38,296 bases of DNA from Gordonia rhizosphera NBRC 16068 (lineage in GTDB: Bacteria; Actinomycetota; Actinomycetes; Mycobacteriales; Mycobacteriaceae), in assembly GCF_000298195.1 (NCBI RefSeq), contig NZ_BAHC01000209.1:1-38296 (forward strand), read 5' to 3'. The position numbers and the translations under genes are program-made. Shown here piece by piece: positions 32,266 through 38,296 of this stretch. The notes beneath the pieces were generated by a model that ran no database searches, had not been told where the DNA came from, and saw nothing but the letters and a program-made list of their open reading frames with translations. Position 1 is the first letter of the stretch; every line of letters starts with the position of its first letter.

Positions 32266-32682
32266 ATGACATCGATGACAGCGATGACAGCGGACGAGAT
32301 TCGAGACTGGGCCGACAACTTCGTCGGAGCGATCGAGCAGGGGGACATCGATTGGGTCGGACGGCACTACGCGGATGAGATCCGCGTCTGGCACAACGCC
32401 GAGGACGCCGAGCAGGACAAGGCCACGAATCTCGAGGTGTTGGCAAATCTCACGCGATGCCTGACCGACGTGCGCTACGTCGATCGCCGGGTCGAGGTCT
32501 TCGACGGTGGCTACGTTCAGCAACACACCCTGACCGCGCTGGCCGTTGACGGCACTGCTCTCTCACTGCCCGCCGCGCTGGTGGTCCGGCTGGGCGGCGG
32601 ACTTGCCGTCCGGATCGACGAGTACCTCGATTCCGCCCGCGCAGCCGACTTCTATCGCGCGTTCGCCCTGGTAGACGGCTGA
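32266..32682 (+). CDS. NTF2-like (SnoaL/ketosteroid-isomerase fold) small protein
   Basis: A 138-residue single-domain protein of the NTF2-like superfamily: helix MTADEIRDWADNFVGAIEQGDIDWVGRHYADEIRVWHN, then alternating strands ending with VRIDEYLDSARAADFYRAF. These folds serve as isomerases, hydrolases or dimer scaffolds. The conserved pocket has an Asp and a His (HYADEIRVWHN), but no specific reaction can be assigned. The ATG at 32266 follows GGAGAC; the frame extends upstream to 32227 without a better start. The gene is framed on both sides by related palindromic hairpins (32165-32205 and 32714-32734), which is its most striking feature. Confidence 0.8.
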   Translation: MTSMTAMTADEIRDWADNFVGAIEQGDIDWVGRHYADEIRVWHNAEDAEQDKATNLEVLANLTRCLTDVRYVDRRVEVFDGGYVQQHTLTALAVDGTALSLPAALVVRLGGGLAVRIDEYLDSARAADFYRAFALVDG

Positions 32683-32713
32683 GTTCTGCGTCAGCACACG
32701 GTTCGGGCCGCCC

Positions 32714-32734
32714 CATCACCCGAACCGGGTGATG
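32714..32734. repeat. Palindromic hairpin, sister of the one at 32165-32205
   Basis: A perfect 9-bp inverted repeat, CATCACCCG and CGGGTGATG, with AAC between. It shares CATCACC-n-GAACC-GGGTGATG with the hairpin upstream of the NTF2-like gene. It lies between that gene and the MDR oxidoreductase start at 32809, so it may be an operator as much as a terminator. Confidence 0.7.
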
Positions 32735-32808
32735 CCTGCGGGTGTGACCGTGGCAATAGTCGTGCGGGGAGGCCGACTGCGCCTCATGGACGAATGGAGT
32801 GAAATTCG

Positions 32809-33735
32809 ATGTGGGCACGTGCATTGGCATACGGGAAGTTCGGTGGCCCGGAGGTACTCGAACTCATCAAGGTCTGGACGCCCGAACCGGGGCCCGGTCA
32901 GGTCCGAGTGAAGGTACGAACCGGGGGACTGAACCCCATCGACGGCAAGCTGCGTGCCGGTGTCTTCTCCGGCGGGCTCCCCGTCCTGACGCCGGCACGG
33001 CTCGGGTCGGAATTCGCGGGCGTGGTGGAGTCCGTTGGTGAGGGAGTCGACGAGTTCGCTGCGGGCGACGAGGTCATCGGTATCGTGCCCGAGCGCAGTG
33101 GACACGCGGAGGCGCTCATCAGCCCGGCCGAGTTCCTCGCGCCCCGCCCACAGTCGGTGTCGTGGGCGGCGAGTTCTGCGATCAGCGCGGGCGGCATGAC
33201 CGCTTACGGTGCGCTCGGCGAGATCGACATCCAGACCGGCGACACCGTGATCATCCACGGCGCCAGCGGCGCGGTCGGCACGATCGCAGTGCAACTCGCA
33301 CGACTGTGGGGCGCCGACACCGTGATCGGCACGGCAAGCGAGGAGAACCACGATTACCTGCGTGAGATCGGTGCCGTCCCCGTCAGTTACGGCCCCGGGT
33401 TGCGCGAACGGCTCAGCGCCGTTGTCCCCGACGGCCGTCCGGTCAAGATGCTCGACGCCGCCGGACGCGAAGCCGTCGCCGATTCGATCGGGTTCGTGAC
33501 CAATCCGGCCTCCGACGTCATTTCGTTGCTGCCGTTCGTCGACGAGGAGTTCGGGGTCAAGTTCAACATCCTGCGCTACGACGGAGATGTGCTTCGGGCC
33601 GTGGCCGCACTCGTCGCCGACGGTTCGATCACGGTCCGCGAACCGACCGTTTTCGGGTTCGATGAACCGGCGAAGGCGCACGAGCTGCTCGACACCGGTC
33701 ACACCCACGGGAAGGTCGTCTACGAGATCGGGTGA
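32809..33735 (+). CDS. NADP-dependent oxidoreductase, zinc-free MDR (quinone oxidoreductase-like)
   Basis: A 308-residue medium-chain reductase. N-terminal GroES-like fold (FGGPEVLELIKV, GLNPIDGKLRAG, LGSEFAGVVESVGEGV, FAAGDEVIG) and a cofactor fold with VIIHGASGAVGTIAVQLARLWGA. There are no zinc-binding cysteines, so it belongs with quinone oxidoreductases rather than alcohol dehydrogenases. The substrate is probably a quinone or an alpha,beta-unsaturated carbonyl (family knowledge). ATG at 32809 follows GGAGTGAA. The preceding palindrome at 32714 may control it. A 20-bp hairpin directly follows the gene. Confidence 0.88.
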   Translation: MWARALAYGKFGGPEVLELIKVWTPEPGPGQVRVKVRTGGLNPIDGKLRAGVFSGGLPVLTPARLGSEFAGVVESVGEGVDEFAAGDEVIGIVPERSGHAEALISPAEFLAPRPQSVSWAASSAISAGGMTAYGALGEIDIQTGDTVIIHGASGAVGTIAVQLARLWGADTVIGTASEENHDYLREIGAVPVSYGPGLRERLSAVVPDGRPVKMLDAAGREAVADSIGFVTNPASDVISLLPFVDEEFGVKFNILRYDGDVLRAVAALVADGSITVREPTVFGFDEPAKAHELLDTGHTHGKVVYEIG

Positions 33736-33761
33736 CACGCCCCGAGGGACCTACACGAACA

Positions 33762-33806
33762 AACCAGAGGTTCCCGGCTGCAGTTCGCAGCCGGGAACCT
33801 CTGGTT
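33762..33806. terminator. Strong bidirectional terminator hairpin
   Basis: A perfect 20-bp stem (33762-33781 against 33787-33806) with a 5-base loop AGTTC lies between the convergent MDR and LysR genes. The arms begin and end with AACC/GGTT. Confidence 0.85.
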
Positions 33807-33831
33807 AAGGGTCGTCGGTCGGTGTCACGGT

Positions 33832-34725
33832 CTATTCCGATCGTGCGGCGACGCGCCGCAGAACCGTGAGCACCTGCGAGATCATCGGCGACTGGTCGCC
33901 GGCCACCCGGGCCACCGCGAGATCGACGGTGGGTCCCCCGGGAACGAGTGGACGGTAACTCACACCGGCGATCCCGAGCGAGGCGGTGGGTTCGGGCACG
34001 ATCGCCACACCGAGGCCGGCCGCCACCATCGTGACGAGCGTCGAGGTCTCCTCTACCTCGTGGTGGATCTGCGGTACGAATCCTGCCGCCGCGCAGAGCG
34101 ACGCGAGAATACCGTTCATCACCGAGCGGCCGTGCCCGGCGTGCGCGATGAACTCCGCATCGCGGAGATCGGCGACGCGCACGCCGTCGCCGGAGCTGAG
34201 GGGATCGCCCTCGGGCAGTGCGACGAACAGTCGGTCGCGTCGGATCGTCTCGACGACGACCTCGTCGCTGTTGACCGGTGGCCGCAGCAGTGCGAGGTCG
34301 ATCTGCCCGGCGACCAGGGCCGACAGCTGCGCGGGGGCGAGCATTTCGCCGCGCACGCTCACATCGAGTTCGGGGAGTTCCTCGCGCAGGGCCCGCACGA
34401 GACGGGGCAGCAGGGAGTAGGTTGCCGACCCGACGCACCCGATCGCGAGGGCGCCCTGCCGTCCCGCCGCGATGCGCTGAGCCTGCTGTCCGGCGGCGTC
34501 GACGGCGTCGAGGATCGACTCGACACGCTCGAGATAGGCCTGTCCGGCCGGTGTCAGCTCCACACGTCGGGTCGACCGCACGAACAAGCCGACGCCGAGT
34601 TCGGTTTCCAGTTGGCGGATCTGCTGAGACAGAGGTGGCTGTGCGATGTGCAGCCGTTCGGCGGCGCGGCCGAAGTGCAGTTCCTCGGCGACGGCCCTGA
34701 AGTACCGGAGGTGACGCAACTCCAT
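33832..34725 (-). CDS. LysR-family transcriptional regulator of the beta-ketoadipate operon
   Basis: A 297-residue LysR protein with the N-terminal winged helix MELRHLRYFRAVAEELHFGRAAERLHIAQPPLSQQIRQLE and a two-lobed effector domain (LAIGCVGSATYSLLPRLVRAL, LVAGQIDLALLRPP, MVAAGLGVAIVPE). The HLRYFRAVAEELHFGRAAERLH sequence is that of the CatR/BenM-like group that responds to aromatic-pathway intermediates. It is divergent from the thiolase gene with 76 bases between; a box matching T-N11-A lies there. Its own ATG follows -10-like TAGAGT by six bases, so it is predicted leaderless. Confidence 0.92.
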   Translation of the reverse strand: MELRHLRYFRAVAEELHFGRAAERLHIAQPPLSQQIRQLETELGVGLFVRSTRRVELTPAGQAYLERVESILDAVDAAGQQAQRIAAGRQGALAIGCVGSATYSLLPRLVRALREELPELDVSVRGEMLAPAQLSALVAGQIDLALLRPPVNSDEVVVETIRRDRLFVALPEGDPLSSGDGVRVADLRDAEFIAHAGHGRSVMNGILASLCAAAGFVPQIHHEVEETSTLVTMVAAGLGVAIVPEPTASLGIAGVSYRPLVPGGPTVDLAVARVAGDQSPMISQVLTVLRRVAARSE

Positions 34726-34801
34726 ATTGAGACTCTAGACGTCTTACTGACCGTGAAATGGATACTTCTCAATATCGGATTGTCTTCCTATCGTGTAATG
34801 C
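34726..34801. promoter_or_regulatory. Divergent LysR/thiolase promoter region with a LysR box
   Basis: Minus strand: TAGAGT (34737-34732), six bases, LysR ATG at 34725. Plus strand: TATCGT (34789-34794), seven bases, thiolase ATG at 34802. Between them GATACTTCTCAATATC (34761-34776) has GATAnT and AnTATC arms and fits the T-N11-A LysR site. It overlaps the predicted thiolase -35. Both transcripts look leaderless. Confidence 0.6.
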
Positions 34802-36022
34802 ATGAGTAACACCGATATCGTCATCTGTTCGCCACTGCGCACGCCGGTCGGTCGCATGGGTGGGGCACTGGCCCCGCTGAGCGTCATCGACCTGGCCACC
34901 GGGCTGCTGCGGGAGCTGGTTGCGCGGACCGGCCTCGGTGAGGGTGACGTCGATGACGTGATCCTCGGGCAGGGATACGCCAACGGTGAATCGCCGGCCA
35001 TCGGCCGGATCGCGGCGCTCGACGCCGGACTCGGCGTCGGGGTACCGGGCATGCAGGTCGACCGCCGCTGCGGATCCGGTCTGCAGGCGATCCTGAACGG
35101 GGCCGCAGCCGTCGCTACAGGTGGCGCGCGGCTCGTCGTCGCCGGTGGTGCCGAGTCGATGTCGAATGTCGAGCACTACGCCCTGGGCCTGCGGACCGGC
35201 ATCCGCCAGGGCGGCGTCGAGCTGATGGATCGGCTCGACCGCGGCCGTCTCACCGCGGGTGGTGACAGCCACCCGGTGCCGGGCGGCATGATCGAGACCG
35301 CGGAGAATCTGCGGGCGCAATACGGGATCAGCCGGGCCGATCAGGACGAACTCGCCGTCCGCTCGCATCAGCGTGCCATCGCCGCCCACGATGCCGGGCG
35401 CTTCGCCGACGAACTCGTAGCGGTCACCGTGCCGGGCAAGCGCGGCAAACCCGATGTGGTGGTCGATCGCGACGAACATCCCCGCGCCGACGCCTCCGTC
35501 GAACAGATGGCCAAGCTGCGGCCGATCCGGCTCAAGATCGATCCCGAGTCCACCGTCACCGCCGGCAACGCCTCCGGCCAGAATGACGGCGCCGCCATGT
35601 GTGTCGTCACCACCCGCGACGAGGCGCAGCGTCGAGGACTCGATCCGATGCTCGCCCTGAAGTCGTGGGCGGTGACCGGATGCGCGCCGGAGACCATGGG
35701 TATCGGACCGGTCGGCGCAACCGCCGCGGCCCTCGAGCGGGCCGGATTGACCCTCGACGAGATCGACCTCATCGAACTCAACGAGGCTTTCGCCGCACAG
35801 GCACTCGCCGTGCTCGCCGAATGGAAGATCGACGCTACCGATGAACGTTTGAACCCCAACGGTTCCGGGATCTCCCTCGGCCATCCGATCGGCGCCACCG
35901 GCGGCCGTATCCTGGCCACCGCCGCCTACGAGGCACGTCGTCGTGAGGCGCGCCACGTGCTGGAGACGATGTGCATCGGTGGCGGTCAGGGGCTCGCCGC
36001 GGTCTTCGAGGTGATCCGATGA
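34802..36022 (+). CDS. pcaF: Beta-ketoadipyl-CoA thiolase / acetyl-CoA acetyltransferase
   Basis: A 406-residue thiolase with all catalytic residues: nucleophile C90 in VDRRCGSGLQA, the His in GHPIGATGGR and the second Cys in CIGGGQG. NEAFAAQA and GNASGQNDGAA are the other family blocks. Its neighbours, an enol-lactonase and both CoA-transferase subunits, point to beta-ketoadipyl-CoA thiolase, which yields succinyl-CoA and acetyl-CoA from aromatic breakdown; a generic acetyl-CoA C-acetyltransferase is the alternative. First gene of the operon, with a predicted leaderless start and a LysR box upstream. The stop overlaps the next start by 4 bases (ATGA). Confidence 0.9.
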   Translation: MSNTDIVICSPLRTPVGRMGGALAPLSVIDLATGLLRELVARTGLGEGDVDDVILGQGYANGESPAIGRIAALDAGLGVGVPGMQVDRRCGSGLQAILNGAAAVATGGARLVVAGGAESMSNVEHYALGLRTGIRQGGVELMDRLDRGRLTAGGDSHPVPGGMIETAENLRAQYGISRADQDELAVRSHQRAIAAHDAGRFADELVAVTVPGKRGKPDVVVDRDEHPRADASVEQMAKLRPIRLKIDPESTVTAGNASGQNDGAAMCVVTTRDEAQRRGLDPMLALKSWAVTGCAPETMGIGPVGATAAALERAGLTLDEIDLIELNEAFAAQALAVLAEWKIDATDERLNPNGSGISLGHPIGATGGRILATAAYEARRREARHVLETMCIGGGQGLAAVFEVIR

Positions 36023-36789
36023 GCGCCGTCGAGGTCGAGGTTGCCATCACCGGACGTCCCGACGGACCCGTTGTGGTGCTGTCGAATTCGCTCGGTTCGA
36101 CCTTCCGGATGTGGGATGCACAGCTGGAGGCACTCGAGGAGCGGTTCCGCGTCATCCGCTACAACACCCGCGGTCACGGCGGCTCGCCGGTCCCGCAGGG
36201 GCCCTACACGATCGATGATCTCGCCGACGACGTCATCGCGTTGCTGGACCGGTTCGGTGTCGATCGCGCCCACGTCGTCGGCCTGTCGCTCGGCGGCATG
36301 ACCGCGATGCGACTCGGCGTCCGCAATCCCGACCGGGTGCGATCACTCGGATTACTGTGCACCGCCGCGTATCTCCCGACGGCATCGGCATACGGAGATC
36401 GCGCCGTGACGGTCCGCGCCAACGGCACGGGCGCCGTCGCCGAGGCGGTGGTGCAGCGGTGGTTCACCGCCGAGTATCTGGCCGCCGATCCGGACTCGCG
36501 CCGCTACTACGAGTCCATGGTCGCCGCGACCCCTGCCGAAGGCTACGCAGGCTGCTGCGAGGCGCTCGCCGTGATGGACCAGCGTGGTGACCTCGCCTCC
36601 ATCACCGCACCGACCTTGGCCATCGCCGGAGCCGACGATGGGGCCACCCCACCGCCGTTGCTCGAGGAGATCGCCGACACCGTGAAGGACGGGCGCCTGC
36701 TCGTCGTCCCGCATGCGGCGCACCTGGCCAACGCCGAACAACCCGAAATCATCACCCCCGCACTGATCGAACACCTGGAGCAATCATGA
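36019..36789 (+). CDS. pcaD: 3-oxoadipate enol-lactonase (alpha/beta hydrolase)
   Basis: A 256-residue alpha/beta hydrolase. The nucleophile elbow GLSLGG carries the Ser, RYNTRGHGGS follows the second strand, and the catalytic Asp and His are expected in AGADDGATPP and VPHAAHLAN. PLGLL-type ends and the SNSLGSTFRMWDAQ opening match enol-lactonase, which opens beta-ketoadipate enol-lactone to beta-ketoadipate. ATG at 36019 overlaps the thiolase stop, and the stop overlaps the CoA-transferase start, so the three are tightly coupled. Confidence 0.92.
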   Translation: MSAVEVEVAITGRPDGPVVVLSNSLGSTFRMWDAQLEALEERFRVIRYNTRGHGGSPVPQGPYTIDDLADDVIALLDRFGVDRAHVVGLSLGGMTAMRLGVRNPDRVRSLGLLCTAAYLPTASAYGDRAVTVRANGTGAVAEAVVQRWFTAEYLAADPDSRRYYESMVAATPAEGYAGCCEALAVMDQRGDLASITAPTLAIAGADDGATPPPLLEEIADTVKDGRLLVVPHAAHLANAEQPEIITPALIEHLEQS

Positions 36790-37580
36790 CCATCGACAAA
36801 CGCGCCGGTTCCGCAGCCGAGGCCGTCGCCGACATCCCCGACGGCGCCAGCCTCGCCGTCGGCGGCTTCGGTCTGGCCGGTATCCCGTGGTATCTCATCG
36901 AGGCACTCCTCGAACAGGGAGCCGGGCATCTGACCATCGTGTCCAACAACTGCGGTGTCGACGGCGCAGGCCTCGGGCTGCTGCTCGAGGCGCGCAAGAT
37001 CGACAAGGTGATCGCGTCCTACATCGGTGAGAACAAGGAGTTCGGCCGGCAGTTCCTGGCCGGCGAGGTCACCGTCGAGCTGACCCCGCAGGGCACGCTC
37101 GCCGAACGGATGCGGGCGGGCGGCAGCGGAATCGGTGCGTTCTACACCCCGACCGGTGTCGGCACCCTCGTCGCCGACGGCGGTCTGCCGTGGCGCTACA
37201 ACCCGGACGGCACTGTCGCGCTGGCGTCGCCGCCCAAGGAGGTGCGCACGTTCAACGGCCAGGAGATGGTGCTTGAGGAGGCCATCGTCACCGACTATGC
37301 GCTGATCCGCGCGGCTGTCGTCGACAAGGCCGGTAACTGTCAGTTCCACGCCGCCGCACGCAATTTCAATCCGCCCGCGGCAATGTCCGGGCGCTTCACG
37401 ATCGTCGAGGCAGAACGTGTCGTCGAGGTCGGCGAACTCGCCCCCGACGACATCCATCTGCCCGGCATCTTCGTCAAGCGCATCGTCGAGCTGACCCCAG
37501 AACAGGCCGCTCGCAAGGAAATCGAGCAGCGCACCACCCGGCCGCACCCCGGTCAGCCGCACCAGACCGCCCACGCCTAG
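36786..37580 (+). CDS. pcaI: 3-oxoadipate CoA-transferase subunit A
   Basis: A 264-residue subunit of a class I CoA-transferase: DIPDGASLAVGGFGLAGIPWYLIEAL near the start (the glycine-rich CoA loop), VSNNCGVDGAGLGLLL, and FYTPTGVGTLVADGG. With subunit B it moves CoA from succinyl-CoA to beta-ketoadipate; scoA-type acetoacetate transferase is the alternative by sequence alone. Overlaps pcaD by 4 bases and is followed by pcaJ after 11 bases (GGAG site). Confidence 0.92.
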   Translation: MTIDKRAGSAAEAVADIPDGASLAVGGFGLAGIPWYLIEALLEQGAGHLTIVSNNCGVDGAGLGLLLEARKIDKVIASYIGENKEFGRQFLAGEVTVELTPQGTLAERMRAGGSGIGAFYTPTGVGTLVADGGLPWRYNPDGTVALASPPKEVRTFNGQEMVLEEAIVTDYALIRAAVVDKAGNCQFHAAARNFNPPAAMSGRFTIVEAERVVEVGELAPDDIHLPGIFVKRIVELTPEQAARKEIEQRTTRPHPGQPHQTAHA

Positions 37581-37591
37581 GAGTAACCGTC

Positions 37592-38260
37592 ATGACCTGG
37601 ACCCGTAACGAAATGGCCGCCCGTGCCTCGCAGGAGCTTCGCCCCGGCGACTATGTGAACCTCGGCATCGGCCTGCCGACACTCATCCCCGATCACCTCC
37701 CCGACGATTCGGGCATCATGCTGCACGCCGAGAACGGCATCCTCGGCGTCGGCCCGTTCCCCTACGACGAGGAGGTCGATCCCGACCTGATCAACGCCGG
37801 CAAGCAGACCGTCTCGGTACTCCCGGGCGCGTCGTTCTTCGACTCCGCCACGAGTTTCGCGATGATCCGCGGCGGTCACGTCGACGTTGCCGTGCTGGGC
37901 GGTATGCAGGTGTCCGGCAACGGCGACCTCGCCAACTGGATGGTCCCGGGCGCGATGGTCAAGGGCATCGGCGGCGCGATGGACCTGGTCAACGGCGCCG
38001 GACAGGTCATCGTGCTGATGGAACACTCCACCAAGAAGGGCGATCCCAAGCTCGTCGCGGACTGCTCCCTGCCGCTCACCGGCCGCTCGGTCGTCAGTCG
38101 CGTCATCACCGACCTCGGTGTGTTCGACGTGAATGGTTCGGGATTCGACGTCGTCGAACTTGCCCCCGGCGTGGACTACGCGACTGTCGCAGCGAAGACC
38201 GGTGCGCCCCTGGTGAACCGCCTCCCCGAGGCCGCCCCGTCCCTCTCGATGGTCGAGTAG
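37592..38260 (+). CDS. pcaJ: 3-oxoadipate CoA-transferase subunit B
   Basis: A 222-residue catalytic subunit. The active-site Glu lies in MLHAENGILGVGP, and VNLGIGLPTLIPDHL and GGHVDVAVLGGMQVS are the family blocks. Pairs with subunit A. The TAG stop lies inside a TCGAGTAG sequence that matches one arm of the palindromic repeats at 1793-1965. After the stop the last 36 bases of the window hold no gene. Confidence 0.93.
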   Translation: MTWTRNEMAARASQELRPGDYVNLGIGLPTLIPDHLPDDSGIMLHAENGILGVGPFPYDEEVDPDLINAGKQTVSVLPGASFFDSATSFAMIRGGHVDVAVLGGMQVSGNGDLANWMVPGAMVKGIGGAMDLVNGAGQVIVLMEHSTKKGDPKLVADCSLPLTGRSVVSRVITDLGVFDVNGSGFDVVELAPGVDYATVAAKTGAPLVNRLPEAAPSLSMVE

Positions 38261-38296
38261 CCCGCGAGCTTCCGCGAGGCCACCCACCCGTTAGCC

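Overview
The window is G+C-rich with dense, mostly short-gapped genes, frequent GTG/TTG starts and ATGA/GTGA overlaps. The gene content points to a mycolic-acid actinobacterium (order Mycobacteriales), most likely Gordonia or a close relative. The strongest taxonomic clue is the block at 12130-20557, which keeps the order echA6 - MBL-fold hydrolase - ctpE-like P-type ATPase - small Rv0909-like protein - Rv0910-like SRPBCC protein known from Mycobacterium tuberculosis (Rv0905-Rv0910, recalled from memory). Here it carries extra genes: an NCS1 permease, a TetR regulator and a 3-methyladenine DNA glycosylase.

Layout. 1-1780: right part of an IS607-type transposon (end of a serine recombinase, complete TnpB with intact catalytic residues, and a probable omegaRNA end). 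1793-1965: three copies of a palindromic repeat. 1981-4663: an MpaB/DUF2236 oxygenase with an operator-promoter, then pxpC-pxpB on the minus strand. 4761-8816: PfkB sugar kinase, citrate synthase, FKBP isomerase and a photolyase whose conserved N-terminus is in frame but has no normal start codon. 8838-12111: minus-strand unit of NatA/NatB-like ABC exporter and a flavin monooxygenase. 12130-20557: the Rv0905-Rv0910-like block. 20580-22271: membrane-anchored SBP-VWA protein.

22294-32125 holds a complete gene set for non-phosphorylative L-fucose catabolism. It comprises a CUT2-type ABC importer, mutarotase, AKR-type fucose dehydrogenase, fuconolactonase, L-fuconate dehydratase (key residues at K220, D248 and H351), 2-keto-3-deoxy-L-fuconate dehydrogenase (SDR) and FAH-type 2,4-diketo-3-deoxy-L-fuconate hydrolase. 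The predicted end products are pyruvate and L-lactate. A GntR/FCD regulator sits inside the cluster, and three copies of a palindrome (core ACATCnGATGT) lie in the divergent SDR/dehydratase promoter region, two of them on the predicted -35 and -10.

32266-33735: an NTF2-like protein flanked on both sides by related palindromic hairpins, and an MDR oxidoreductase ending in a strong bidirectional terminator. 33832-38260: a divergent LysR regulator and an operon for the lower beta-ketoadipate pathway (thiolase, enol-lactonase, CoA-transferase A and B), running to the window edge.

A cross-cutting pattern is that eight start codons lie only 6-8 bases after a TAnnnT -10 element, which is what leaderless transcripts look like in this order of bacteria. 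I saw no rRNA, tRNA or CRISPR array. The window has no gene-free stretch longer than 300 bases.
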